From: a bacterium
Lineage (GTDB): Bacteria > Myxococcota_A > Bradymonadia > REDH01
Assembly: GCA_030427825.1 (NCBI GenBank)
Contig: JAUICO010000020.1
Coordinates: forward strand, 1 to 53,536
DNA: 53,536 nt
Reading direction: 5' to 3'
Of this stretch, positions 41,752 to 51,350 are shown in pieces. Below the pieces are notes generated by a model that saw only the letters and a list, made by a program, of their open reading frames with translations, did no database searches and was not told where the DNA came from. The position numbers were made by a program, and so were the translations under genes. The first letter of the stretch is position 1, and each line of letters opens with the position of its first letter.

Positions 41752-43034
41752 ATAGGCAGAACCACGCAGGGAACCCGGCACTTCCGGTGTGCATCTCGGG
41801 TGCCGGTCTCGCCGGTTCGTTGATGGCGACCATGCTCGCGCGACGCGGTATCGCTGTAGAAGTGTTTGAACGGCGTCCGGACCCGCGTGTGGTCGGCCCG
41901 GTGGGCGGCAGGAGCATCAACCTCGCCCTGTCAGAGCGTGGCCTCAATGCGTTGCGGCACGTCGGTCTCGACGACGACATTCGCAAGCTCTGTATTCCCA
42001 TGCACGGTCGCATCATGCATGCGCCCGACGGTGCCCTCACCAGGCAGGCCTACGGCCAGGAGGGCCAATACATCAACTCCGTATCGCGGAGCGAGCTCAG
42101 CCGCCTGCTGCTCGAGTCCGCCGATGCGTACGAGTGCGTACACTATCACTTCAACACGAAGGTGCTGGACGTGGACCTGCGCACAACCACACTTGAGGTG
42201 CGCAACCCGGGCACGGGGCGAACAAAGCGCGTGCCGGCTCGGCTCATCATCGGTGCGGATGGAGCCTGGTCGCCGGTTCGGGCGCGGATGCAGAAGAGCG
42301 GCCGGTTCAACTTCGAGCAGCGCTACCTCGACTACGGCTACAAGGAGCTCACGATTCCGCCGGCAGCAGGCGGAGGGTTCCGCATCGAAGAAGGCGGCCT
42401 GCACATCTGGCCGCGGCGCGACTTCATGATGATCGCGCTCCCGAATCAGGACGCCTCCTTCACGTGCACACTTTTTCTACCGCATGAAGGCCCGGTCAGC
42501 TTCGAAGCCCTCGACGACCCGGCGAAGCTCGGCGGGTTCTTTGAAGAGCACTTCGCGGACTCGCTGCCGCTTCTGCCGAATCTCAGCGAGGAGTTCTTTA
42601 CGAATCCGACCGGTGAGCTGGCGTGGATCAAGTGCGAGCCTTTTCATCACGGCGACGGTGTCCTGCTTATCGGCGACGCGGCGCACGCCATTGTCCCCTT
42701 CTATGGTCAGGGCATGAACGCCGCCTTCGAAGACTGCTACCTCCTGGACCGGCATATCGACGCCTTCACCCTCTCGCGGCAGGCAGACATGCTCGCGACC
42801 TACAGCCGCACGCGAAAGCCGGACGCTGACGCGATCTGTGACCTGGCCCTGGCGAATTTTGCTGAGATGCGGGCCCACGTCGCGAATCCCGCATTCCTCG
42901 CCAGGAAACGCCTTGAGAAGGCGCTTCAGCGGCGCTTCCCCGATCACTTCGTACCCCTCTACTCGATGATCTCTTTCAGCAACGTACCCTACGCTGAGGC
43001 GGTCGCACGCTCAAGGCGGCGACTGGGCCTCTAG
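41748..43034 (+). CDS. kmo: Kynurenine 3-monooxygenase
   Basis: The 428-residue FAD monooxygenase hydroxylates kynurenine with NADPH and O2. It shows the FAD motif CISGAGLAGSLMATMLARRG, GRSINLALSERGLNALRHVGL, the IIGADGAWSPVR motif, the KMO-typical YGYKELTIP and WPRRDFMMIALPNQDASFTCTLF, and GDAAHAIVPFYGQGMNAAFED. ATG 41748 overlaps the kynU stop, so the two are co-translated. With kynU downstream in the pathway, the flow is to 3-hydroxyanthranilate and the dioxygenase encoded earlier in the cluster. The C-terminal membrane segment of the mitochondrial enzyme is absent. Confidence 0.95.
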   Translation: MNRQNHAGNPALPVCISGAGLAGSLMATMLARRGIAVEVFERRPDPRVVGPVGGRSINLALSERGLNALRHVGLDDDIRKLCIPMHGRIMHAPDGALTRQAYGQEGQYINSVSRSELSRLLLESADAYECVHYHFNTKVLDVDLRTTTLEVRNPGTGRTKRVPARLIIGADGAWSPVRARMQKSGRFNFEQRYLDYGYKELTIPPAAGGGFRIEEGGLHIWPRRDFMMIALPNQDASFTCTLFLPHEGPVSFEALDDPAKLGGFFEEHFADSLPLLPNLSEEFFTNPTGELAWIKCEPFHHGDGVLLIGDAAHAIVPFYGQGMNAAFEDCYLLDRHIDAFTLSRQADMLATYSRTRKPDADAICDLALANFAEMRAHVANPAFLARKRLEKALQRRFPDHFVPLYSMISFSNVPYAEAVARSRRRLGL

Positions 43035-43120
43035 AAGCCCCGCGCCGCCGGAACGAAGCCGGGGTAGAACTGGTGCCGCAATACGTGCTATAGACCATCG
43101 GTCGTAGACGTTAAGTGCGG

Positions 43121-43135
43121 GCGCCGAGTCGGCGC
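43121..43135. promoter_or_regulatory. 7-1-7 palindrome before the exported protein gene
   Basis: GCGCCGAGTCGGCGC is a perfect inverted repeat with a single central base, ending 4 bp before the GGGGG ribosome site. It could be an operator or a hairpin that affects translation of the next gene. Confidence 0.4.
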
Positions 43136-43149
43136 AGATGGGGGTTCTG

Positions 43150-44169
43150 ATGCGAATTGCACGAGCTGCAATATGGACTTTTGCGGCAGCTTTTGTGGCT
43201 GTCGCACTGAGCACGCCGGTATGGGCACAGGATAACGCAGAGCCGAGCGAGCAGGCTGCGGCCCGGGGCCAACAACCCGCTGCGGAGCGGATTCAACTGC
43301 CCGCCGGCAGCCACAAGGCGATCCTCTACAGCCAGTTCGGATTCAGCGCCGACGCGATGCCGAGCACGGTCACGACCTGCGTCTCAGACCTCACAGAGAT
43401 CGGGTTTCTCGGACGCAACACCTGCCAGGGAATGTACCAGTACATTCAGAACTTCGGCATCGCCCACGGTCCCGACTATGGCTACGATCCCGGCATCATC
43501 ATCGCCGAGCTGCACAACCTGCACGACACCTTCGGCAACCTGCTGAACTACGACGGCCGCGGCCTGGACGCGATCTTCAACTACGTTCGTGGAAACGACT
43601 ACCGAGAGTTCATCATCCATCTGGTGTCGATGAGACTCGCGTGTCGACCCCCGGCCCCCTTTGCCAGCCGTAGCGGCGGACGAAGCTGCCCGGCATGCAA
43701 CACCGGCGACGCGGGCGCGCTCTCGTGCATGGATCCGAACCGCGCTGCCGGCGGAGAAGAACTGAACGTACTGCCCCTCCTCGCGGCGCTGCGTCAGGCC
43801 CGCAACGAGATTCGCAGCAACGAAGAGAACGGTCCGGTGCGCCTGGCGAACATCGAAGACCTCAGAGCGCCGCATATCGCTGAAGCGTGCACGAACCTCG
43901 GTGCTGCCTACATGGTCGCCGCACTCTCGAGCATGGTCGCTGAGCAGCTGTCGATCTCAAGCTCTGCGGGTGCCGTAGAGAGCCAGATCAACACACTGAC
44001 CCGTGAGTTGCAGACCCGGCGCTTCTACGAGTCGGACCGCAGCGAGCTACAGAGCTACATCGCGTCTCTTGAAGCCGCAGTAGACGAGATCGCGGCCATC
44101 TACGCGGACCTCGATAACCAGATCCGCGAGATCCAGACCTTCCTCGAAGACAACAACATCACGTACTGA
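43150..44169 (+). CDS. Exported protein of unknown function with C-terminal coiled coil
   Basis: ATG 43150 is chosen because GGGGG lies 5 nt upstream; ATG 43138 is in frame but would leave the ribosome site inside the gene. The 339-residue product has a signal peptide (RIARAAIWTFAAAFVAVALSTPVWAQD, cleavage after VWA-Q). The mature part has a conserved-looking globular region with a Cys-rich segment (LACRP...SCPACNTGDAGALSCMDP, five Cys) and a C-terminal 90-residue helical stretch with heptad-like repeats (VESQINTLTRELQTRRFYES... DLDNQIREIQTFLE). Not recognised. It probably resides in the periplasm. Confidence 0.75.
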   Translation: MRIARAAIWTFAAAFVAVALSTPVWAQDNAEPSEQAAARGQQPAAERIQLPAGSHKAILYSQFGFSADAMPSTVTTCVSDLTEIGFLGRNTCQGMYQYIQNFGIAHGPDYGYDPGIIIAELHNLHDTFGNLLNYDGRGLDAIFNYVRGNDYREFIIHLVSMRLACRPPAPFASRSGGRSCPACNTGDAGALSCMDPNRAAGGEELNVLPLLAALRQARNEIRSNEENGPVRLANIEDLRAPHIAEACTNLGAAYMVAALSSMVAEQLSISSSAGAVESQINTLTRELQTRRFYESDRSELQSYIASLEAAVDEIAAIYADLDNQIREIQTFLEDNNITY

Positions 44170-44226
44170 TGTGAGCGACAGCGTCGGACGCGACAGCCTC
44201 CTCGGCTGACGCAATCGACATCGGGC

Positions 44227-45714
44227 TCAGCTGAGCCGTCGCCGAGGAATCAGGCGACGCAGCCTCGGCACATGAACGCGTCCCGTGGCGTCGCTCAAAG
44301 CGCGCGCCGCAGCGAGCACCGCGTCTTCGCGGCCGTGGCCACCGACGATCTGCACCGCGATGGGCATGCCATCACGGCCGCGAGCCATCGGCACTGTCAC
44401 CGCAGGCAGCTCCATCGCGTTAATGATCGCCGTGTATGCGATCCACGAGGGCCGCCGTACCGACCAACCATGGCGGGGCACCGCGCCGGGCCAGGCAGGC
44501 ATCAGAAGCAGCGACCCGTCCGCAAGCACGGTCTCAAGGCGTTCTCTCAGACACCTCCCCTCGGCTGCGTAGCGTTGAATTCGGAGGAACGACCCCTTGG
44601 TCGCCGCCTCGAGCGCCGCCATCGCAAGCGGCGCAAAGGAATGACGGGAGCGACCCAGGGGAAAGGCCGCAAGCTCGCGTATCACCGAGGTCTCTTCGCG
44701 GGGGCCGATCCGGTCACGAAAGCTGTGCATCAAGCCGTAGCCTTCGTGGACCATCGAGAGCCAGATCGTGAACGCCTCTTTCAGCTGCCGTGGACGCCAG
44801 TCCTCGGCGGCACCGCCAAGCTCGTGTAGAATGTCCGCAGCCCGCTCGACTTCACGAACGACCTCTGCGCGGGTCCGTACGCCGCCGGCCCCGGGGTCTC
44901 CGCACACGAGGATCCGCTTCCAGGTCAGGTCATAGGCGTCGATGTCCACGTCGGCCATGGGAATCACCGCCCCATCCTGCCCGTCTGGGCCGCTGATCAG
45001 CGAGGTCACCACGGCGGCGTCCTCGGCGTCGGCAGCGACTACACCCAACGCCGTGTACCGACGCAACTTGCCCTCAGGCAGTGGTTCGTAGCCCGTCAGC
45101 GGCGCACGGCCGCCGGTGGTCTTGAGCCCCAGCGCGCCGCAGAACGCCGCCGCCAGACGCACTGATCCCAGCTCGTCCGGCGCAAGACCGAAGGGCACGA
45201 GGCCCTCAGCCACGAGGGCAGCGACGCCACCGGCGGCACCGCCTGCGATTCGCTCACTGTTACGCGGATTCGAAGTGCGCCCATACACCGGGTTCGTCGT
45301 CTCGATCCAGAAGCCGACTTCTGCGGAGTTGCACACCGCGATGGGAATCGCGCCGGCCGCGCGAAGGCGGGCGACCGCGCTCGCGTCGTGGTCCGCGACC
45401 CGGCCGCTACGGTACATCGATCCTGCGGACCACACCGCGCCGGCGACGGCCAGGCCGTCTGCCACAACAAAAGGAACGCCTGCGAGGGGCAGCGACTCCC
45501 CGGCATCAAGGCGGGCTTCGATGCCGGCGGCCTCGTGCCGCGCCCGCTCGTATCGACTGTCGACCGATGCGTTCAGTGCCGGGTTCACCCGCTCGATGCC
45601 ATGTACCGCCTCATCGATGACATCGACGGCGTCGATTTCGCGGGCGTGTACGGCGCGGGCTGTGTCGAGAGCACGGTGTCCGCGCTCCATTACAAATTCT
45701 GTGTTTCGAGGCAT
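44227..45714 (-). CDS. Amidase-signature family protein, catalytic residues lost
   Basis: The 495-residue protein aligns through the amidase core: LPLAGVPFVVADGLAVAG, SAGSMYRSGRVADHDASAVARLRAAGAI, NPVYGRTSNPRNSERIAGGAAGGVAALVAEG and LAPDELGSVRLAAAFCGALGLKTTGGR. In active members the catalytic Lys sits in the VKD motif, here VAD (Ala85), and the cis-Ser in GGSSGG, here GGAAGG (Ala160-Ala161). Only the nucleophile-type Ser184 remains. The frame is intact, so the change is not decay by frameshift. It probably binds an amide-like ligand without hydrolysis. Other possible starts are 45756 and 45690; the N-terminal helix is kept in all. Confidence 0.85.
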   Translation of the reverse strand: MPRNTEFVMERGHRALDTARAVHAREIDAVDVIDEAVHGIERVNPALNASVDSRYERARHEAAGIEARLDAGESLPLAGVPFVVADGLAVAGAVWSAGSMYRSGRVADHDASAVARLRAAGAIPIAVCNSAEVGFWIETTNPVYGRTSNPRNSERIAGGAAGGVAALVAEGLVPFGLAPDELGSVRLAAAFCGALGLKTTGGRAPLTGYEPLPEGKLRRYTALGVVAADAEDAAVVTSLISGPDGQDGAVIPMADVDIDAYDLTWKRILVCGDPGAGGVRTRAEVVREVERAADILHELGGAAEDWRPRQLKEAFTIWLSMVHEGYGLMHSFRDRIGPREETSVIRELAAFPLGRSRHSFAPLAMAALEAATKGSFLRIQRYAAEGRCLRERLETVLADGSLLLMPAWPGAVPRHGWSVRRPSWIAYTAIINAMELPAVTVPMARGRDGMPIAVQIVGGHGREDAVLAAARALSDATGRVHVPRLRRLIPRRRLS

Positions 45715-45910
45715 CTGTCGCTTCGCTGCTGTTTGCTCTGGCGCGCCACGTGACATCCGACGCGTCAGACGTCAAAAGCATAGAAGGCAGTGACCTCTAA
45801 ACTACTCGGAAGTGATGATGCAGCCAATTTGTGCCGTAACCTGCTGCCCCGTCGGCATGGCGGCGGCGCCAGTTGCAGTACCCCACGCACCGACTCTCCA
45901 ACGAGTATGA

Positions 45911-48412
45911 GTGCTCCCTGTTGAAGCGATACTGCCGCAGCTCTGCGACATACTGCGCGAGGGTCGACCTGTGGTGCTCCGCGCGCCGCCGGGCGCCGGC
46001 AAGTCCACAAGGGTCCCGCAGGCCATCCTCGACAACTGCGACGTTGGGGGGCGAATCGTGGTGGTTCAGCCCCGCCGTGTTGCAGCCCGCGCCCTCGCCC
46101 GTCGAGTCGCCGCCGAGCGCGGGCAGGACGGCTCCGTAGGATACTCGGTTCGCTTCGACTCCAATGTAGGGCCGGCAACTCGGATCGAATACTGTACCGA
46201 GGGGATCCTCCTGCGAAGGCTTCAGGCCGACCCTCTGCTCGACGGCATCGGCGTCCTTATCTTTGACGAGTTTCACGAGCGTTCGCTCAACGCGGACCTT
46301 GCCCTCGCTCTGAGCGCCCGCGTTCGCGCTGAGGTGCGCGAGGACCTGAGCATCGTCGTGATGTCGGCAACCCTGAATCCGGGGCCCCTGATCGGCTACC
46401 TGAACGCCGACGCGCTGGAGAGCGAAGGACGCATGTTTCCCGTCGAGGTGCGCTACCGTGGTGTGGCGCGACGCGGGCGTCGGTCTCTCGCCGAGGCGGT
46501 GTGTGCTGCGGTTTCCGAGCTGAAGAACGAGATCGCCGGCGACATTCTCGTCTTCCTTCCCGGTGTCGGAGAGATTCACGCCTGCGCGAAGGAGCTGAAA
46601 GAACGCGGCATAGACCGCGACCCGGTCCCACTCTACGGCGCCCTGCCGCCGGCCGCTCAGGACCGAGCGATTTCGCCGGCGACCACCCCTCGCGTGATCC
46701 TTTCGACGAACATTGCAGAGACTTCAGTGACGATCGAGGGCGTGCGAGCCGTGGTCGACAGCGGGCTCGTGAGGCGCCTGCGCTTTGACCCGGCCACGCA
46801 GCTCAACCGTCTCCAAACGGAGCGCGTCAGTGCCAGCTCCGCCGAACAGCGTGCGGGCCGCGCGGGACGAAACGCACCCGGTGTGTGTGTGCGCCTGTGG
46901 TCGGAGTCTCTGAACAGGACGCTGGACGCGCACGAGACTCCCGACGTCGAGCGCACCGACCTCAGCGGCGCCCTGCTATCGCTCTTTGATTTCGGCGAAA
47001 CAAACATCGACGAGTTCCCGTGGTTTCAGAAACCGAGCGCAGCGACACTGAGCGTCGCCATGCAGACACTCGTTGATCTCGACGCGGTCGAGGACGGTGC
47101 CCTGACGAAGCGCGGACGCGAGCTGGCGCGGCTTCCCCTGCACCCTCGCCTCGGCGTACTGTTACTCGAGGGTGCCCTTCGCGGCGTCGCCGGCGGCGCT
47201 GCGATGTCAGCGGCCCTTCTCTCTGAGCGGGATCCCGTGCAGGGCCGGAGCAGAGACGCGGCTACCTCGGACTCAGACCTGGTCGACCGGGTGGAAGCTC
47301 TGTTTGCTTTCGCCGAGGGGCGACGAAGCCGGCTTGCGCTTGTTCCGGCTCGCGCCGAAGCAATCATCAGGGTGCAACGCCAGCTGCTGCGAATCATCAG
47401 GGACGGCGGCGGCGAAGCGCGGCGAGACGTTGACGGGCAGCGGGCGTCGAATGCACTTGGAGCAGCCCTTGCAGCGGCGTTTCCCCGCCAGGTCGCTCAG
47501 CGGCGGGCGTCGGGCAGCGCGAAGGCCCTCCTCGCATCCGGGCGCGGGGTAGAGCTGCACCGCGGCTCCAGCGTACGAGATGCAGAACTCTTTGTGTGTC
47601 TCGACATCGACGGTGCCGGCGGCCCCGACGGTGACGCCGCGGTGGCCCGTATGGCCTCAGCGATTCGCGCAGAAGACCTGCCGCGCCACCTTCTGGTCGA
47701 CGAGGTAGCCGCTTCGTTTGACGCGCAAAGCGAGAGCGTGCGCACCCATCGGCGGCGCTCGTTTCTTGCGTTGGTACTTCGCGAAGAGGTCGTTACGACC
47801 GCGCTTGACAGCACAACTATGGAAACACTTATACAAGCTGCGCAGCAGGAGCCCGTGCGTGCGCTTGGCCTTGACCGGGCGGACGTCGCACACTTCCTCT
47901 CACGTGCGCGCTTCGCCGTCTCACCGGACCCTGACGGTCTTGTCGACGCCGCCATTGCCGAGACTGTGAGGCGTCTCGCCGTGCGCCGCCGGAGCTACGC
48001 CGAGCTGCGGCGGAGCCCGGTTCTCGCGACGCTGAAGGAAGTCCTTGGTTGGAATCAATGCCGCAGGATTGACGAGCTCGCCCCCGAAGCGATCGCCTCT
48101 GCAGCCGGCAGTCGAATCCGACTCGACTACGACGGCGAGGTGCCGGTAATGGCAGTACGAATTCAGGAGATGTTTGGTCTCAAGCAAACACCCTGCATCG
48201 GACCACACCGCACACCGGTGCTGCTGCACCTGCTTGCGCCCAACTATCGACCGCAGCAGGTCACTCGTGACCTCGCGTCGTTCTGGCAGAACGCATACCC
48301 GGAAGTACGAAAGGAGCTGCGCCGTCGATACTCCAAACACCACTGGCCCGAGGACCCGGTGCATGCGACACCGACGACCCGAACCAAACGAAGACGACCG
48401 ACCGGAGAATAG
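45911..48412 (+). CDS. hrpB: ATP-dependent helicase HrpB
   Basis: The 833-residue DEAH/RHA helicase has Walker A RAPPGAGKST, motif Ia VVVQPRRVAARALARRVA, DEFHERSLNADL (motif II), MSATLN (motif III), STNIAETSVTIEGVRAVVDSG (motif V) and SAEQRAGRAGRNAPG (motif VI). The C-terminal HrpB domain ends in the typical PNYRPQQVTRDLASFWQNAYPEVRKELRRRYSKHHWPEDP. It would unwind RNA or nucleic acid duplexes; its biological role is poorly known. The start is GTG 45911. Confidence 0.95.
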   Translation: MLPVEAILPQLCDILREGRPVVLRAPPGAGKSTRVPQAILDNCDVGGRIVVVQPRRVAARALARRVAAERGQDGSVGYSVRFDSNVGPATRIEYCTEGILLRRLQADPLLDGIGVLIFDEFHERSLNADLALALSARVRAEVREDLSIVVMSATLNPGPLIGYLNADALESEGRMFPVEVRYRGVARRGRRSLAEAVCAAVSELKNEIAGDILVFLPGVGEIHACAKELKERGIDRDPVPLYGALPPAAQDRAISPATTPRVILSTNIAETSVTIEGVRAVVDSGLVRRLRFDPATQLNRLQTERVSASSAEQRAGRAGRNAPGVCVRLWSESLNRTLDAHETPDVERTDLSGALLSLFDFGETNIDEFPWFQKPSAATLSVAMQTLVDLDAVEDGALTKRGRELARLPLHPRLGVLLLEGALRGVAGGAAMSAALLSERDPVQGRSRDAATSDSDLVDRVEALFAFAEGRRSRLALVPARAEAIIRVQRQLLRIIRDGGGEARRDVDGQRASNALGAALAAAFPRQVAQRRASGSAKALLASGRGVELHRGSSVRDAELFVCLDIDGAGGPDGDAAVARMASAIRAEDLPRHLLVDEVAASFDAQSESVRTHRRRSFLALVLREEVVTTALDSTTMETLIQAAQQEPVRALGLDRADVAHFLSRARFAVSPDPDGLVDAAIAETVRRLAVRRRSYAELRRSPVLATLKEVLGWNQCRRIDELAPEAIASAAGSRIRLDYDGEVPVMAVRIQEMFGLKQTPCIGPHRTPVLLHLLAPNYRPQQVTRDLASFWQNAYPEVRKELRRRYSKHHWPEDPVHATPTTRTKRRRPTGE

Positions 48413-48421
48413 CGTCGCGGA

Positions 48422-50056
48422 TCAGGCCTTCTTCAGCGGCTCTACCAGCGAGGGCTCGTAGTCGTCAGGAGCCTCATACCCGAGCAGGGTGATGACGGTA
48501 GCAGCGACGTTTGCCAGTCCGGCTCCTGACACGTCGCGCATCCGCACTGCGTCGCTTCCGCGAAAGTCCCGAATCGCGAAGGGGACCGCGTTGGTCGTGT
48601 GAGCCACCATCGGCGTGCGCACTCCGTTCTTTTCGGTCCAGAGCTTGTCCGCGTTGCCGTGATCAGCGGTCACAATAGCGACACCGCCGGCGTCTTCTAC
48701 TGCGCGCAGCAGGCGACCCAGGCACAGGTCGACCGTCTCCATCGCGATGCGTACCGCGGGATCGACCCCTGTATGGCCGACCATGTCTCCGTTCGCGTAG
48801 TTGAGGCGAATGAACCGGTATTCGCCGCCGGCAACAGCCGCGATCGCCTCCTCCGTAATCTCGTACGCCTTCATCCACGGCTTCAGATCGAAAGGGATCA
48901 CGTCTGAGGGCACTTCGACGTACCGCTCCAATTTCTCGTCGATGTAGCCGCTGTTGTTTCCGTTCCAGAAGTAGGTCACGTGTCCGTATTTCTGCGTCTC
49001 GGCGACAGCGAAACTGGTGACACCTGTGGCACAAAGGTACTCGGACATCGTGCGGTCAATCTGCGGCGGCTCGACGAGGAAGTTTCGGGGAATCTGGGCG
49101 TCGCCGTCATACTGCATCAGGCCTGCATAGAAGACCTCAGGGCGGCGAACGCGTTCAAAGTGCGAGAACTCCGCCTCTTCGAAGGCGCGCGAAATCTCGA
49201 TCGCGCGATCGCCACGAAAGTTGAAGAACAGCACCGCATCGCCGTCTTCGATGGTACCCACCGGGCCGCCTTCGTCTGCGACAACGAAACTCTCCATGTA
49301 CTGGTCCGTGATGCCGTCATCTTCGTCATAGTAGGTCTGCACGGCTTCGCTCGCCGACGCAAAGTGGCGGCCCTCGCCGAGTACGTGAGCCTTCCAGCCG
49401 CGCTCAACAATGCTCCAGTCGGCGTCGTAGCGGTCCATGGTTGTGATCATTCGACCGCCGCCGGACGCCACTCGGTAGTCTCTGCCTTCAGCGGAAAGCT
49501 CAGCGAGACGCGCCTCAAGAGGGTGCAGGTACTGTAGCGCCGTCTTGGGGCCGACATCGCGCCCATCGAGAAGGGGATGTACACGCACCTTCGCGAAGCC
49601 CTCGGCCACACAACGGTCGAGGAGCGCGTAGAACTGATCGACGTGACTGTGCACGTTTCCGTCAGAAAACAGGCCGATGAAGTGCACGGTTCCGCCGCTC
49701 GCCGCCCTCTCCCGAACTCTGGACCACGCGGCGCCCGCGAAGATGCGGCCGGACGCGATAGCGTCGTTCACCAGGGACGCACCCTGCGCAAAGATTCGGC
49801 CTGCACCGAGCGCGTTGTGCCCGACCTCCGAGTTGCCCATGTCATCGTCGCTGGGCAGTCCGACCGCCGAACCGTGCGCCTTGAGTGTGGTGTACAGCCG
49901 CCCTTCAATCAGTCCGTCCAACACCGGCGTGTGGGACAGCCACACTCCGTTGGAGTCGTCGGCAGGCCCGAGGCCCACGCCGTCCATAACGACAAGAACG
50001 ACCGGACCTTCGGGCGGTACATAGCCTTCCAGGCTGCGGAGTTTCAGTGCGTCCAT
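48422..50056 (-). CDS. gpmI: 2,3-bisphosphoglycerate-independent phosphoglycerate mutase
   Basis: The 544-residue alkaline-phosphatase-superfamily enzyme interconverts 3- and 2-phosphoglycerate with two Mn ions. It shows VVMDGVGLGP, the phosphoserine site DDDMGNSEVGHNALGAGRI, FIGLFSDGNVHSH, HPLLDGRDVGPKTALQYL, FFNFRGDRAIEI, KYGHVTYFWNGN, RLNYANGDMVGHTG and VTADHGNADKLW. ATG 50056 is chosen; a TTG six codons upstream is possible. It ends 9 bp from the hrpB stop (convergent). It lies 59 bp after the homogentisate dioxygenase gene on the same strand, so it may be read from the same transcript. Confidence 0.96.
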   Translation of the reverse strand: MDALKLRSLEGYVPPEGPVVLVVMDGVGLGPADDSNGVWLSHTPVLDGLIEGRLYTTLKAHGSAVGLPSDDDMGNSEVGHNALGAGRIFAQGASLVNDAIASGRIFAGAAWSRVRERAASGGTVHFIGLFSDGNVHSHVDQFYALLDRCVAEGFAKVRVHPLLDGRDVGPKTALQYLHPLEARLAELSAEGRDYRVASGGGRMITTMDRYDADWSIVERGWKAHVLGEGRHFASASEAVQTYYDEDDGITDQYMESFVVADEGGPVGTIEDGDAVLFFNFRGDRAIEISRAFEEAEFSHFERVRRPEVFYAGLMQYDGDAQIPRNFLVEPPQIDRTMSEYLCATGVTSFAVAETQKYGHVTYFWNGNNSGYIDEKLERYVEVPSDVIPFDLKPWMKAYEITEEAIAAVAGGEYRFIRLNYANGDMVGHTGVDPAVRIAMETVDLCLGRLLRAVEDAGGVAIVTADHGNADKLWTEKNGVRTPMVAHTTNAVPFAIRDFRGSDAVRMRDVSGAGLANVAATVITLLGYEAPDDYEPSLVEPLKKA

Positions 50057-50115
50057 CGTGTGCTCTACTCTCAATCGTGTTCGGCATCGCGGGTCTGCTC
50101 GTTGCCGCGAAATCG

Positions 50116-51285
50116 CTACGGTGTCCAGGATCCATGGTACTGATCATCCTCAATACCAATGGCCATGTCCGTCGCAGCCAGCGCTTCGAAGGTGTCCATC
50201 ATGACGGCAAGTTCGTCGGTCCTCTTGTGGCCGATGCTCGCCTCGTACGCACCCGGGTGCGGGCCATGCATGATGCCTTTCGGATGAAACGAGATGCTCC
50301 CCGACCGCATCCCGCGCCGAGATACGAAGTTGCCCTCGGCGTAGAACAGAAACTCGTCGCAGTGCACGGATTCATGCGGATACGGGCAGGGAATCGCCTC
50401 CGGATGAAAATCCACGATGCGTGGAACGAATGAGCAGATGATGCCACCCTTGAACGCAAAAGTGCCGTGCCAATCAGGCGGCAGGTGCACCAGGCCTGCC
50501 CTGGCCTGGAAATCGAGGATGTGGAACGCAACCGGATACACAGAGCCATCCCACCCGACCACGTCGAGGGGCGAATCCGGCATGTCATATTCCGAGAATC
50601 GGTTGTTCGACTTGACGACGAAGCTTCGAATGCCCTCGTCGACCGGCCCCTGAAACTCGGGGGCGCGGAAGTCCCGGTGGCAGTACGGCGCGTCCATGCG
50701 CAGCTGACCGGTCGCGGTGCGCCATTGTTTGGGGATGAATACTTCGTTCAGGACCTCGAAACAGACCCAGTATTGCGCTTCGTCATTCAACTCGAAACGA
50801 TGTTTGATTCCCCGCGGGACAATCACATAGTCACGCGCGCCGAACGCAAGGTCGCCAACGACGCTGCGAAGTACGCCACCACCTGAATGAATGTAATAGA
50901 CATCGTCGGCGTCGGCGTTTGCAAAGTACACATCATCCGAACGAGTCGGCCTCAGTACGTGTGCAATCACGTCACGGTTGTGCAGCAACGGTACACGGCA
51001 ATTCAGCGGCGTGTTGTCATCCTCGGGGATCTCGAAGGACTTGAAGTGTCTGCGGCGGAGTGGCGCAGCGGTCGCCTCTTCTTCGTCGACGGGCAGCCGC
51101 CAGCCGCGCTCACTGACCCGCCACGCTGAGTGACGGTGCGGCTCGTTCTGGTGGTACATCAGCGTATATGGACCATCAAATGCGTTTCTCGTCAGGCACT
51201 CTTCGTGCAGCAGATTGCCGGCATCGTCTCGCATCACGATATGGTGCTTGGCCGGAATCTTTCCGGCCCACTTTCGCTCAATCAT
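50116..51285 (-). CDS. hmgA: Homogentisate 1,2-dioxygenase
   Basis: The 389-residue Fe(II) cupin opens the ring of homogentisate in tyrosine catabolism. Family blocks include MYHQNEPHRHSAW, SDDVYFANADADDVYYIHSGGGVLRSVVGDLAFGARDYVIVPRGIKHRF (double-stranded beta helix), YPHESVHCDEFLFYAEGNFVSRRGM (ligand region) and SISFHPKGIMHGPHPGAYEASIGHKRTDELAVMMDTFEAL (His ligands). AGAGG/AGGG lies just upstream of ATG 51285. It follows the HPPD gene by 65 bp, so substrate producer and consumer are in one unit. Confidence 0.93.
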   Translation of the reverse strand: MIERKWAGKIPAKHHIVMRDDAGNLLHEECLTRNAFDGPYTLMYHQNEPHRHSAWRVSERGWRLPVDEEEATAAPLRRRHFKSFEIPEDDNTPLNCRVPLLHNRDVIAHVLRPTRSDDVYFANADADDVYYIHSGGGVLRSVVGDLAFGARDYVIVPRGIKHRFELNDEAQYWVCFEVLNEVFIPKQWRTATGQLRMDAPYCHRDFRAPEFQGPVDEGIRSFVVKSNNRFSEYDMPDSPLDVVGWDGSVYPVAFHILDFQARAGLVHLPPDWHGTFAFKGGIICSFVPRIVDFHPEAIPCPYPHESVHCDEFLFYAEGNFVSRRGMRSGSISFHPKGIMHGPHPGAYEASIGHKRTDELAVMMDTFEALAATDMAIGIEDDQYHGSWTP

Positions 51286-51350
51286 CCCTACCTCTGCTGT
51301 AGTTGCCGCGCGGTTCCGGCACCAACGTGTCGAGCCTCATCGGACAGCCC

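Noticed and set aside
43035..43066. CCCCG/CGGGG inverted repeat after kmo as a terminator
   Set aside because: Short stem, long loop and no T-run.
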